DNA from: Chara braunii
Taxonomy: Eukaryota; Streptophyta; Charophyceae; Charales; Characeae
Reading direction: 5' to 3'
NCBI GenBank assembly: GCA_003427395.1
Contig: BFEA01000561.1
Span: 303,406-327,295 of the forward strand
Length of the DNA: 23,890 nucleotides
In this document: positions 1 through 11,340 of the stretch, piece after piece
How positions within the stretch are numbered: the stretch's first letter is position 1
Layout of the letters: each line of letters opens with the position of its first letter
Notes under the pieces: model-generated
Told to the model about the DNA's origin: nothing
Database searches by the model: none
Seen by the model: only the letters and a program-made list of their open reading frames with translations
Made by a program: the position numbers and the translations under genes

Positions 1-87
1 CTGTAGGCAACCTGACATCTCCAGCTTGGACAATGATTATTCAAGTTAGTAGCATATGTGTGGACATGGTTATCCAGTCTGTTCCAA

Positions 88-145
88 GCACTTCTGANGG
101 ATTCCGAGCGTTTCTGACAGATTCGGAGCATTTCTGACAAATCTG
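88..145. repeat. Three-copy 20-bp tandem repeat
   Basis: Three consecutive units of about 20 bp (88-107, 108-127, 128-145) share the core TTTCTGACA-GATTC-GA. The first unit holds the only ambiguous base of the window (position 98). The repeat is short and degenerate and I attach no function to it. Confidence 0.6.
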
Positions 146-290
146 TCTAGGGTATCGGACATTCCCGACAAATCTCATTCCGTCCTTGGGGATGTGCGTT
201 AAACTTGCAATGATACAGACAAGATTATCATGGACCCAGCATGATGATAATGACACACACAAATAGAGAAATTGTCTTATTGGTTTTGGA

Positions 291-360
291 TATAAAAAAA
301 AAGGAAGAAAAAGAACTTCATTTGCATCTGTAAATTAAAAAATAAAAAAATAAAAAAAAA
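291..360. repeat. A-rich low-complexity tract
   Basis: Two A-rich stretches (about 291-313 and 335-360) are separated by a short mixed sequence. They could be the tail of an old poly(A)-tailed retroelement lying to the left, but I found no target-site duplication or recognisable body, so this stays a low-complexity call. Confidence 0.4.
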
Positions 361-2404
361 TTGTGTCTGCCAGTTGATGGCATGAAGCTGTTGTGGCTGG
401 ATTGCGCTGCTGCAACCTGGAGCTTGATTTGAGTACAACTCCCGTCACAGCCCGAGCTTTCCAGGGATGATCATTGCCGTCAACTGGCGTTTCCCGGTGA
501 GGTTGTGGGGCCCACCCATGACTGTGGGCCACGGTGGGCTCAGGGCTGTGGTTGTAGGCGACGCCAGGGAACCCTCACACTCTCTTACACCCCCTGCCCC
601 CCTGCAAGTGGCAGTGGAGGGGAAGAAAGATACCCTTAAACCACCGGTACACTGGCGCCTGGAGGCGCTGCACTGCGCCAAGCATTTCCGAACCGCCATC
701 TGCAAACTTCTATTCTTTTCTGGCTGGGGCCGCTACCCATTGTGGTCCATTAGCCCAGAGCCGCCAAAAGTTCCGAGTAGGCGATGAACAAATTTCCACA
801 ATGCTGGGGCCGTGTACTGGCGGCTTAACTGAGTCAGGCCTCTCCCCGACCTTCCCTCCCCTCACCCCTCTTACATCACCTCTGGACAAGGAAGTTGCAC
901 ATGGCCCCTGGGCCCTGGCCAAGCACACAAGCCAGAGGTGCCCTATTACCTGTTGAGCAAGGGGAAGGATTGCAACCACTGGGCGCATGCATACGCAGTC
1001 GCATAAGCAGCAAGGTCATTTTTTGGGACAATCATGGGACCATAGTGGGACCATTGTGGGCAGGGTCATTTTTTGACGATCGCTGCCCACAGATCATACA
1101 ATGATGGCGTCCAGCAAGGCGATCGGCACTCACTGGCAATGCAAACGAGAATGGGCAACGGCCCATATGACAATTGGGCATGGCACATGTGACTATGACC
1201 AACAGCCAGCTACCCAAGGGGTCAACAACTTATAGATTGATGAGGGTGGGGGGTGGAGTCTCCTCGGCAGGAACTTTTGCTGAAAACAAGGGAGGGTTAA
1301 AGTGTTGCTCTGCACCCCAGACTTCCCAAATCCACAGGTTGACAACCGCACTCTCATTGCCTCCCAAACGCGGTGCTCCAGTCTATTCATGGGGAGCAGC
1401 ACGTCCCAAACATGGTGCTGGTTCATGTATAATGGCAATTTGGTTCGTGTTTTATGGCATTATGGTTGGTGTTTTATGGCATTTTCACTACAAGGAAAAC
1501 CCAATTCCAGAGAGAATTGTTCATTGCAATATGCTAACGCGTCTATGCTAACGCATCTTCCTCGGCAGTGGCGGCGTTTGGGCGCTGGGGGATCGCATTC
1601 AAGGTTGGCGGTACGTGTTGACCACGACAGCCAAAACGAGTGTGGCTATGTGGCTATGGCGACGCAGGGAAAGGTGCACGGGCACAGTGTGGGGCGCGCT
1701 GGTGGAGTCTGACTGGCTCTTGGCCATTACTCATCTCGGCTGACTTTGCGTCAGGAATCCTATCCAAGCTGTGGAAGGAGAGAGCAGAGAACTGGGTGCG
1801 GCTTGTGGGCGGGATCCGGACATCGCCACTACCTTACGTAACCGATCGGGGGCTCTGTTCCTCGGTCCTTGATATGGAGTAGTTGTGGGGTTGTCTCGCT
1901 CCCCTATACTCGGGGGCGGCCTGCGGCGTTTAGGTCTCCACCTGTTTGGTGGATGACACTTGATTGCTAGAGTACAAATTGCTGATTGCAACACCGTTGA
2001 CGATGACTTGTCCGGCTTCTGGGTGGCCAGGTGCAGCCTGGAATGGCCTGTGGCGAGATTTTGACGATTCATGGGCGCTTTGAAGATATGATCCTGCTTG
2101 CTACGATGGCGCTGACGATTGCTTCAGCGTTGCACGTTCATGTGTTTTTGCTTGTGTTAGGGCTTGGTATTCCCTGTAGGAGCTTTTAGGTTGTTTTTTT
2201 GTTGATCGCTCATTTACTTCGGATGGTTGAGGAGTGTTTTGTTTGCGTTTTCGTCTTGCTTTATTAGTGTTTCATTTGTTGTGGGTTAGGTGCTTAATTT
2301 TGTTTCGGTTTTTGTCAGGTCACTATTGCTTGTATTGCTTCGTCAATTGGAATTCCTTTTGTCGCACTTTTTGTGTCTAGGTTGGAAAACATAGAGAGAG
2401 AGTG
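361..2404. other. Intergenic sequence, no gene recognised
   Basis: About 2 kb with no recognisable gene. The longest open frames (for example plus strand 467-787, 106 codons, and minus strand 1731-2072, 113 codons) have no familiar motif and overlap other frames of similar length, as expected by chance in GC-balanced DNA. Small direct repeats are visible: GTGTTTTATGGCATT twice near 1448 and 1470, and TATGCTAACGC twice near 1532-1553. The last 300 bases (2100-2400) are T/G-rich on the plus strand. The final bases 2398-2404 (GAGAGTG) abut the retroelement LTR and match the flank of the other LTR in reverse complement. Confidence 0.5.
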
Positions 2405-3685
2405 TGTTACATGCCCAGTTGGGCGATGTACATATATAACCAAGGATCCACAATGTGATAAAAAGGACTGAATGGACAATGCAGTGCTAGTGGAATCTCA
2501 ACAAGCAGTGTACATCCTGATACATACAAAAATGGTGCTTTGTAGCGCAGTGGAAGACTTAGATATAAGTCCTGACCTGACCGGGACTGACCTCTATCAC
2601 GTAGTGCAAGACAGCACAGCAGAATGCTAGAATACCAATACTAGCCCAGTCAATGTCGCAACGCAGACCAAACATACATCATCCTCATCACAAGGTGTGA
2701 AGGGGTCTGGCGCTACACACAGGAAGAATGCGCCAGGTCCAAATCATGCACAGACGAAGAGGAGGGAATCAGACGAAGAAGAGGGGGTGGGGAGATGGGA
2801 ATGTCGTCAACACCAAGTCTTCGTTGCAAGTCCCAAATAATCCCTCGTCAAAATGTTTGAAGCCCAATGTCGAGTCTGGATCCAAATGTCACCAATCCCG
2901 GTCTCTCGTAGTCTGCTGATGCAGTGAAGTCAGGTAGTGAGAGGGTGAGAGGGAGATCATGGTGGACTGAGAAGAGGAAGAAGAAGAACTCTCTCTCTCT
3001 CCCATGTGCCAGGTACTAACCTGTGAAGATGGAGCTGTGCTGCAGGTACCTCGAAGACGAAGCTGGAGCTATGGCGCTGCAGGTAAGTCTCCCTGGCCTC
3101 CGCCCAATCTCTCTCTCTCTCTCCGGTACTACTCTAGCTCTTACTAGCGCCCAGCGCTGAAAACTATTGCTAACGCTACTACTGCAGCGCTCCTCCGGAG
3201 TGCTGCTGCCGAATCCTGAAGACTACCTCCTGCCTCCTGAACTGCACGTGAAGTGCCTGGGAAGTCCCTATGAACTACCTGCAGCCTGCAGGGCGGGCCA
3301 GTCCTATATAGTGCTGGCCCGTCCAGGAGGCTGCTCTTGCCAATGCCAAAACGTGGCAGACCCTGGCGTTGAGGCTCAACCAAAGGTTGTCTTGAAAACA
3401 GGCCCAAAATGGCCTGTGCTAAAACCCTGGTCTGGTGCCTAAGTTTCAGGGCAGGTCGATCTTATGAGGGCCTGAAAATGGCCCTCCATTTCAGGCTGAA
3501 AAGACTCAGGGCCTGGAGGGCCCTGTTTTAGGCTGAAACGACACAGGGCCTGTAGGCCTTTGTTTTCAGGCTTTCAGGCTGAAACGACACAGGACCCATA
3601 GGCCCTTGTTTTCTGGCTTTCAGGCTGAAAACGACACGGGCCTGAAAATGGCCCGTGCAGCCTGTTGCAGGCGCAGCATGTAACA
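2405..3685 (-). mobile_element. 3' LTR of a Ty3/gypsy chromovirus (minus strand)
   Basis: A 1281-bp long terminal repeat, read on the minus strand from 3685 to 2405. It begins TGTTACATG and ends CATGTAACA, the inverted TG...CA termini of LTRs. It follows a polypurine tract (3686-3698) and the 3' end of a gypsy pol gene, which identifies it as the 3' LTR. The same sequence occurs on the plus strand at 10507-12934, interrupted there by a 1.16-kb insertion. By eye over the first ~360 bases the two copies agree at roughly 95 percent, so the insertion is not recent. Internal parts include 37-46-bp degenerate tandem units near 3480-3640, a TATATA box at 3305-3310 inside a CGGGCCA/TGGCCCG inverted repeat (3294-3321), and short (CT)n runs near 2991 and 3111. 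Confidence 0.92.
3305..3310 (-). promoter_or_regulatory. TATA box of the 3' LTR
   Basis: TATATA, in the loop between CGGGCCA (3294-3300) and TGGCCCG (3315-3321). The same arrangement is kept in the other LTR (12048-12075). Position about 380 bp into the LTR is reasonable for a U3/R border. Promoter activity is inferred from position and conservation only. Confidence 0.55.
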
Positions 3686-3698
3686 CCCCCCCCTCCTT
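3686..3698 (-). promoter_or_regulatory. Polypurine tract (plus-strand primer site)
   Basis: On the minus strand the sequence AAGGAGGGGGGGG immediately precedes the TGTTAC start of the 3' LTR. This is the expected position and composition of the polypurine tract that primes plus-strand DNA synthesis in LTR retroelements. It overlaps the TAA that would end pol (3697-3699). Confidence 0.85.
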
Positions 3699-4242
3699 AT
3701 GAAGTCAAGCCGGGTCGAGGGCGAAGCTGACAATCTAAAGGTGGAACCTGGACGCGGGAGCGACGTGGAACCTAAGATACCGGCTTGCCTTGCATCTTGC
3801 GTTCGTAGCGTGCGAGAACATCTAAAGTGGTTGCTTGGAGTTCCACACGGGTCAACCAACGGTCAGCTTTGTGAGTGCAGTACGCAAAGTGTACCAAGTA
3901 TTCGGTCGACCTATTGCCGTAGCGTCGCTGGAAGATGATGTTGCCGACCTCTTAAAAACCGTCCATAGAGGGTGGGTCTTGCGATTGTTGCCCGAGAAAA
4001 TCGTCATCGTCTGCTGGCATGTAAAGAGCCAACTTGGAGCAATGAAAGACCGGGAAGACGGGCAAGTGGGCGGGCACTTGAATGATGAAGGAATGTCCTT
4101 TGGGTGCATCCCCAGCGGGTGGCACGATCAGCCAAGGCCCCTTCCATTTCGGGAGGAGCTTGCGAGAGATATCTTGTTCGAGGCTGAACTCCATGGCGGA
4201 AACCCAAACAAGATCGCCGGCGCGGAATGGACAAGGAAGACG
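3697..4242 (-). pseudogene. Gypsy pol C-terminus: GPY/F-like module and chromodomain (broken)
   Basis: Minus-strand reading frame continuing from integrase. The first part (about 4242-3955) holds a KLLPKWKGPW stretch and a PVFHCSKLALY segment, typical of the module after the integrase core in chromoviruses. The second part (about 3951-3790) contains RRYGNRSTEYLVHFAYCTH followed by ADRWLTRVEL, the pattern of a chromodomain, which in this family is thought to target integration to marked chromatin. The frame carries premature stops TAA at 3952-3954 and TAG at 3772-3774, and ends at TAA 3697-3699, next to the polypurine tract. One frame is kept across all these stops, so they are point mutations in an old copy. 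The chromodomain identification rests on pattern recognition; no alignment was run. Confidence 0.8.
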
Positions 4243-5202
4243 TTAGCGATTGGCCTGTTGGCTCTTGCGTTGGTGCGTCTTAGCCATCTGGTCGCGTGCC
4301 TTGACAAGTAGCTCTTGCATCCGACGCAAGAAAAGAAGATGGTCGTCGCTCTCGGTCGTTCGTGGAATGATTGTGGCCAACGGAGAAATGACCGGCGAGC
4401 CGTGCTCGAACTCGAAGGGCGATATCCCGATAGCCGGGTGGATGGACGAGTTGTATGCCAACTCGACATCCGCAGCCGCTCATCCCAATCCTTTTGGTCG
4501 GGACGGATGAGAGTGTGAAAAAGAACCTGTGCGGTGTGATGCGCTCTCTCCGTTTGGCCATCGGCTTGGGGGGTGGCGAGCCGAACTTGGCTTGAGATAT
4601 GAGCCCCATCGCTTGATGAGCGCCAACCAATAATCGGACATGAACTAAGTGTTGCGGTCGCAGACGATTTCCTTAGGGTAACCCTTGGTTCGAATCCAAC
4701 CGGCGTAAAGAACTTCGGCCAACTCCGGTGCCTTGGCATGATAGCGGCAAGGCAAAAACATGGCGAACTTGGTGAGTCGGTTGACCACCGTTAGAATCCC
4801 ATTCATGGCAATCGCTTCCCTTCGGCGCAAGGGGAGCGGTAATGGCCGCAACTCGCAGAACGGACGATGGTTGCGGGATTTGCAGCGTCGGTAAACCTCG
4901 CATGACTCGCAATAGCGTGTGACATCGCCGAGAAGGTCGGGCCACAAAAAACGCTTGCGAAATCGGCCAATCGTTCAATTGAGTCCAAAATGTCTGGTGG
5001 TGGGAGCATCGTGGAACTCGCCAAGAAGCCATGTACGCAAGTGAGAGTCACTCGGTACGCAAAGAATGTTTTCCCCCCCCGTGTGGACAAGCAAGTACCT
5101 CTCTTGGATCTGGTAGTGAGAAGGCGTCGGATTAGGAGAGGAGTAATTCGCGTACTTGTCGCGAAACTCGGGGTCGGTTTGGTAGTCGCGGATGAAGTTG
5201 TC
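4243..5202 (-). pseudogene. Gypsy integrase (broken)
   Basis: Minus-strand integrase. An HHCC zinc-binding region runs from about 5010 to 4890, with two histidines in FHDAPTTRHFG and the cysteine pair CESC near 4910. The catalytic core follows: LTVVNRLTKFAMFLPCRYHA (about 4796-4735), KEIVCDRNT with the second catalytic aspartate (about 4675-4648), and TDGQTERAH with the glutamate (about 4560-4535). The first catalytic aspartate is missing: at about 4800 the text reads IAMNGILTVV, shorter than the family norm, which suggests a small in-frame deletion. Stops lie at 4975-4977 (TGA), 4645-4647 (TAG) and 4243-4245 (TAA). The frame shifts near 4570 and again near 4475, after which YNSSIHPAIGISPFEFEHGS is readable. 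The protein cannot be functional as it stands. Confidence 0.88.
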
Positions 5203-5880
5203 TCACAGCTCGTCGTCAATCTCGAAGGTCGAATACACTGCGGTACAATGATCCAGACGTCGTGAAAGAGCATCCAAAAAACGGTTAGACTTCCTCGGAA
5301 TGTGATTGGGAAAGAAGTCGAATTGGTCGATGAAAGTCATCCAACGGGCGATGGTGCTATTGACGGTGTCTTGGGTCTTGTAGAAGACCAACGGATTATT
5401 GTCCGTTACCCATCGGAATTGACTTCGACCAAGGAAGAAGTGTCGTCACCGTTTGAGCGCGTGGACGAAGGCTACGAATTCCTTCTTGCATGCATCATCA
5501 ATGGAATGCACGACGGACACTTTCTTGCTAAAGTACTCGAACGGGTGCCATTCCACGCCATCGTGGTGCTCTAGGACGACACCAATGCCATAGCCGGATG
5601 CATCCGTAGTGACGCACGTTGGCAATAGCGGGTCGTATATGCGCAAGACCTCCGCAGATAATAGCGCGGCTTTGAGAGCCAAAAATGATTCTCGCGCATC
5701 CTCTCCGAAGTCAAACGGTCGATCCTCACATTGAAGCTTGGTCAAGTGGGCCGCGATCTTTGAGTATCCCTTGATAAAACATTGGTAGTAGTCGGCAAGG
5801 CCAAGGAACGAACGGACATCCGTGGCGTCCCGCGGCTCCGGCCACTCTTGGATGACTTGAATCTTGTCCGACAACAGACT
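5203..5880 (-). pseudogene. Gypsy pol: end of reverse transcriptase and RNase H (broken)
   Basis: Minus-strand frame starting abruptly at 5880 with SLLSDKIQVIQEWPEPRDAT, a mid-protein reverse transcriptase sequence (the linker after the palm), followed by VRSFLGLADYYQCFIKGYSK. RNase H follows: LPTCVTTDASGYGIG with the first catalytic aspartate at 5602-5604, EYFSKK, KKEF with the glutamate, then VTDNNPL with the next aspartate, and RKSNRFLDALSRR near 5235. Premature stops are TGA at 5446-5448, where tryptophan is normal for the family, and TGA at 5203-5205. The frame has no start of its own. Its upstream part is missing here, but the matching N-terminal portion lies on the plus strand and ends at 17167. 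The upstream boundary coincides with a small palindrome at 5879-5895. Confidence 0.9.
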
Positions 5881-5895
5881 GAGTCTACCACTCAG
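5879..5895. repeat. Breakpoint palindrome at the truncated end of pol
   Basis: CTGAGT (5879-5884), spacer CTACC, ACTCAG (5890-5895): a perfect 6-bp inverted repeat straddling the point where pol homology stops on the minus strand. It may have taken part in the break, or be chance. Confidence 0.4.
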
Positions 5896-5949
5896 GATTG
5901 TCACCCTTCAGTGATCTCAATGGTGGTGACTTGACCAGACAGCGGTTTG

Positions 5950-6690
5950 TAGGTACCAAGGCTAAGCAGAGTCCCATTTGTACCCTACTAAGCCCTGATC
6001 GAAGCATAGTTGAACGAGTGTTGCCCCACGTACTTCGAACGCTAGGTATAGTGTAAATATCACTAAATATAATATAAGCTACCAGTCGGGCCGCCCGGTT
6101 CACCTTGTTTAGCCGGGCTGCCCGACCGTGCAAGAACCATAAAAAAGGTCCCAGGAAACAAAACAAAAAAAAATCCGAAAATCATGGGAAAAAAAAAATG
6201 GTATGAAGAAATAAGTTGAACAAGTTTTGCCTCAGGGTCACATCGAGTATGAGTGGGTCGTGTGTGGTGTGTTGGAGAATGTTGACCTTAGACACTGCTG
6301 TTATTCGGTTGGAGGTGGGGGACAATGAAAAGGGAGGCGCAACTACTAGCGAAATGCTCGGTCTTTGCATTAGCAGCGCTCCCACCGTCGGCCCCACCCC
6401 ATCCTTGACCACCATGGTTGGGGCGGGGGGCGACATGCATCCCCTCTGATGGTTGGAGGGAAACAACAAAGCTATGTTTGCAGGGGTCCCCTGTATAAGC
6501 CTTAGGAGTAGTGGTAGGTAGGTAGTAAAGGTGAATTGAAAGAACTTGAAAGATGATGGAAAATTTGAGAGAAGAATATAGGGTAGTTAAAAAATAAAAT
6601 AAAATAAATTATTATTTAGTATTTGCCTGCCTAGTTGGGCAAGTGGTCCCGAGCCACTCCAGTAGCCTAAGTAATGCTTCCCCCCGGTGG
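5950..6690. repeat. 741-bp tandem unit, copy 1
   Basis: First copy of a direct tandem duplication; the second follows without spacer at 6691. It begins TAGGTACCAAGGCTAAGCA. Inside are a strong hairpin (6086-6125), a run of A-rich sequence (about 6160-6200), a TATAAG motif near 6494, AATAAA-type motifs near 6593-6610, and at the end GTAGCCTAAGTAATGCTTCC. A TATA-like motif some 100 bp before AATAAA motifs is LTR-like, but I see no TG...CA termini, no internal region and no primer-binding site. Frames are open on both strands in both copies, with no familiar protein, so I do not call a gene. Confidence 0.85.
6086..6125. repeat. GC-rich hairpin in the 741-bp unit
   Basis: TCGGGCCGCCCGG (6086-6098) pairs with CCGGGCTGCCCGA (6113-6125) with a single mismatch over 13 bp, around a 14-nt loop. 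The second unit has the same structure in a more decayed form near 6826-6867. Confidence 0.7.
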
Positions 6691-7420
6691 TAGGTACCAA
6701 GGCTAAGCAAAGTCTCATTTTTACCTTACTAAGCCCTGACCGAAGCATAGTTTGACCAGTGTTGTCCCACGGGTACTTCAGACGCTAGGTATAGTGTAAA
6801 TAATACTAAATATAATATAGGCTATCAACCGGGCCGCCCGGGTCACCTTGTTTAACCGGCCTGCCCGTCCGTGCAAGGACCATAAAAAAGGTCCCAGCAA
6901 AAAAAAAAAAAAAACCTCCGAAAATTATGAAAAAAATGTTATGCAAAAATAAACTGAACAACTTTTGCCTCAGGGTCACATTGAGTATGAGTCGGTTGTG
7001 TGTGGTGTGTGGGAGAATGTTGACCTTTAACATTGTTGTTATTTGGTTGGAGGTGGGGGACAATGAAAAGGGAGGCGCAACTAATGGCAAAATGCTTGGT
7101 CTTTGCGTTAGCTGGGCTCGCACCGTCGGCCCCACCCCATCCTTGACCACCATGGTTGGGGCGGGGGGCAACATGCATCCCCTCTTATGGTTGGAGGGAA
7201 ACAACAAAGCTATGTTTGCAGGGGTCCCTTGTATAAGCCTTAGGAGTAGTGGTAGGTAGGCAGTGAAGGTGAATTGAAAGAACTTGAAAGATGATAGAAA
7301 ATTTGATAGAATAATATAGCGTAGTTAAAAAATAAAATAAAATAAATGATTATTTAGTATTTACCTGCCAAGTGGGGCAAGTGGTTTCGAGCCACTCCGG
7401 TAGCCTAAATAATGCTTCCC
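6691..7420. repeat. 741-bp tandem unit, copy 2
   Basis: Second copy of the unit, roughly 90 percent identical to copy 1 by eye over its whole length, with scattered substitutions and small indels in A-runs. It ends GGTAGCCTAAATAATGCTTCCC. The head-to-tail join with copy 1 is direct. Confidence 0.85.
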
Positions 7421-7461
7421 CCTCCTCCCCCCCACTCCGGTAGCCTAAATAATGCTTCCCC
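7392..7461. repeat. 40-bp-offset duplication of the unit's end
   Basis: CCACTCCGGTAGCCTAAATA and the following bases occur at 7392-7421 and again at 7432-7461, separated by a C-rich spacer. This is a third, truncated copy of the tail of the 741-bp unit. Confidence 0.8.
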
Positions 7462-7484
7462 TTCTCAATCCCCCCTTGCACTAT

Positions 7485-7518
7485 CTATCTACCACGCTAC
7501 TACTAAGCCTATAAGAAT
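7485..7518 (-). repeat. Inverted partial copy of the 741-bp unit
   Basis: The sequence around TACCACGCTACTACTAAGCC resembles the reverse complement of 6487-6525 (TAAGCCTTAGGAGTAGTGGT region), with several mismatches. It suggests a fragment of the same family in opposite orientation next to the tandem pair. Confidence 0.45.
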
Positions 7519-7533
7519 GCTATTGCAATGAAC

Positions 7534-7640
7534 TTTTTTTTTTTTTTTTTTTTTTAACACCGAACAATGTCTTTATAAAAGTTGGGAACCAGGCCCGACG
7601 TCCCTTACAAAATTAGGCGGGGCCCTTAGTGGGCAAGGCA
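7534..7640 (-). mobile_element. 3' end and poly(A) tail of a minus-strand retroelement
   Basis: T22 at 7534-7555 is a poly(A) tail read on the minus strand. Just inside it the minus strand reads ...TATAAAGACATTGTTCGGTGTT, which looks like the 3' untranslated end of a non-LTR element or processed transcript. I could not find a matching target-site duplication further right or a reverse transcriptase frame, so the element is either strongly 5'-truncated or of unknown type. Its left (5') limit is uncertain; 7640 is only the limit of what I would assign. Confidence 0.45.
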
Positions 7641-9712
<2,072 letters not shown>

Positions 9713-9902
9713 TTCGTCACCATCAAAACTAACTTCCCTCCATTCTATCTCCTTCTCCCATATCACAATCTGACGGTCATCCCTTGGGACGCGATAGCCC
9801 CCTACTGTTCGTCGCCATCGAAACTAACTTCCCTCCATTCTATCTCCTTCTCCCGTATCACAATCTGACGGTCATCCCTTGGGACGCGATAGCCCCCTAC
9901 TG
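9713..9902. repeat. 95-bp perfect-period tandem duplication
   Basis: Two adjacent copies of a 95-bp unit beginning TTCGTC.CCATC.AAACTAAC (9713-9807 and 9808-9902). They differ at only about three positions, all A/G transitions on the plus strand, so the duplication is recent. Since 95 is not a multiple of 3, it would shift any frame running through it. A minus-strand frame reading GGYRVPRDDRQIVIREKEIE covers the second copy. Confidence 0.92.
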
Positions 9903-10506
9903 GCCCCGAAGGCCGTGCTCTGAGTGCCAACAGTACTATAGGTATCGGGTTGGGGGATTTATTAGACGAACCCGTTCCGTAGCTAAGCGCAGAGAACACA
10001 GTCTCTGACTAAGGCTGTCCACATTCCTAGATCTGCGGAACCTGTCGGCGACAAGTGTTTACACAGAGAGACACTCACTGTGTTCCCTCTGTACACAAAG
10101 TACGAACCCGCCCCGGGCGACGGGGCCGGCGAAACTAGCCGCCCGGTTCTGAAAAGGGTAGAACAGAAAAATCTAGTCCTCCGCCGGGGCACTTTCACTT
10201 CGGTCCCTGAAACTTAACACTGGAGATCCCAGTTCCAACCTGGGACTCCACCCTCTCCTAAAATCCTCGACACGCCCCTTTTTACACACTTCAGGGCCCA
10301 CTCCCACTCCGAAACAGGAAGTTGCGCAGGGCGTGAGGTTACTGGCCGTCACAACACCACTAGATTTCACCCCACAACCAACTCCACAACCAACTCCACA
10401 ACCCCAACAACTGAAAAGTCAATGAAAATTATAATCAAAACCTAAGTTCATTACCAAGAAACTTTAATCACAACTGTCGCGACAACCCTAACTTAGTGTC
10501 ACTCTC
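9903..10506. other. No gene recognised; hairpin and short repeats
   Basis: A hairpin lies at 10221-10250: TGGAG pairs with CTCCA outside and CCCAG with CTGGG inside, around a 7-nt loop, resembling a tRNA T-arm but without an upstream A box. CCACAACCAACT is repeated near 10372-10395. The final bases CACTCTC (10500-10506) directly precede the LTR. Confidence 0.5.
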
Positions 10507-10563
10507 TGTTACATGTTGCGCCTGCAACAGGCTGCACGGGCCATTTTCAGGCCCGTGTCGTTT

Positions 10564-10692
10564 TCAGCCTGAAAGCCTGAAAACAAGGGCCTACAGGCCC
10601 TGTATCGTGTCAGCCTGAAAGCCTGAAAACAAGGGTCTACAGGCCCTGTGTCATTTCAGCCTAAAACAGGGCCCTCCTGGCCCTGAGTCTTT
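10564..10692 (+). repeat. 46-bp minisatellite in LTR U3
   Basis: Units begin TCAGCCT at 10564, 10610, 10656 and 10693 (spacings 46, 46, 37). Each is built from AAGGGCCTACAGGCCCTGT-like palindromic blocks. The same array is present in the 3' LTR near 3480-3640, so it belongs to the element's upstream promoter region. Confidence 0.8.
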
Positions 10693-10853
10693 TCAGCCTG
10701 AAACGGAGGGCCATTCTCAAGCCCTCATAAGATCGACCTGCCCTGAAACTTAGGCACCAGACCAGGGTTTTAGCACAGGCCATTTTAGGCCTGTTTTCAA
10801 GACAACCTTTGGTTGAGCCTCAACGCCAGGGTCTGGCACGTTTTGGCATTGGC

Positions 10854-10867
10854 AAGAGCAACCTCCT
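10854..10867. repeat. Left target-site duplication of the insertion
   Basis: AAGAGCAACCTCCT, matching the right copy at 12031-12044 with one mismatch. The uninterrupted LTR at 2405-3685 has this sequence once, followed by GGACGGGCC. Confidence 0.9.
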
Positions 10868-10881
10868 GGGTCCAGTTGATG

Positions 10882-10946
10882 TAGCTCAGTGGTTAGAGCA
10901 CCGGTTAGAAATGCGCATTGTGGTATAAGGTTGCGGGTTCAAAACT
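10882..10946 (+). promoter_or_regulatory. Pol III promoter-like A and B boxes, first head
   Basis: A box TAGCTCAGTGG (10882-10892), and B box GGTTCAAAACT (10936-10946), about 44 bp apart. D-arm pairing is intact, but the anticodon arm does not fold and the T-arm is mismatched, so this is a tRNA-derived head and not a working tRNA gene. Confidence 0.72.
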
Positions 10947-11188
10947 CAATTGCAGCCTTGCGCATGGACACCGACAGGGCGTTATAATGACGCACGGCTG
11001 GACACACACCCCCTTGGGATGACGCACGGTAAACTTATACAGACACTGCCTGCGCACCACCCAAGGGGTTGTCCATGGTGTTGTACGTCGGGTCTTGATA
11101 CTGCGTGGGTTGCTTGTGGCTGTTGCTCGTGGTTGTTCTGTTGATCTCCCCAGTCTGGCATATCACACACAGGGGTCGTTTGCGGTTG

Positions 11189-11243
11189 TTGCTCAAATGG
11201 TAGAGACTTCATGACACATGTCATAGATCACGGGTTCAAGTCT
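11189..11243 (+). promoter_or_regulatory. Pol III promoter-like A and B boxes, second head
   Basis: A-box-like TTGCTCAAATGG (11189-11200) with a following TAGAG, and B box GGTTCAAGTCT (11233-11243), 33 bp apart, which is canonical spacing. Between them ATGAC-ACAT-GTCAT forms a short hairpin. T-arm pairing is incomplete. Confidence 0.65.
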
Positions 11244-11340
11244 GGCTTGGGACTTTGGGGGGGGTTCTTGTCCAGCTTGGCCTGTCACCTCTTCGAAAAA
11301 TGAACACATTGTTCCCTCTACATAGTACTGCACATATCTG

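Noticed and set aside
467-787. A 106-codon plus-strand gene
   Set aside because: No familiar motif, overlapping frames of similar length on the other strand, and no promoter or conserved signal.
3040-3190. An intron antisense to the 3' LTR (CAG-GTAAGT donor near 3080, TACTGCAG acceptor near 3184)
   Set aside because: The motifs are short, lie in low-complexity CT-rich DNA within an LTR, and no coding frame spans the putative exons.
6182-7259. Conserved protein genes in the two 741-bp units
   Set aside because: Frames are open on both strands in both copies, which follows from the high identity of the copies; no ATG context, motif or frame-preserving pattern singles out one of them.
10221-10250. 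A tRNA T-arm or third SINE head
   Set aside because: The hairpin resembles a T-arm, but no A box or D-arm lies upstream within 100 bp.
10871-10955. A functional tRNA gene
   Set aside because: A and B boxes and the D-arm are present, but the anticodon arm does not pair and acceptor and T stems are mismatched. Its position at the 5' end of a poly(A)-tailed insertion fits a SINE head.
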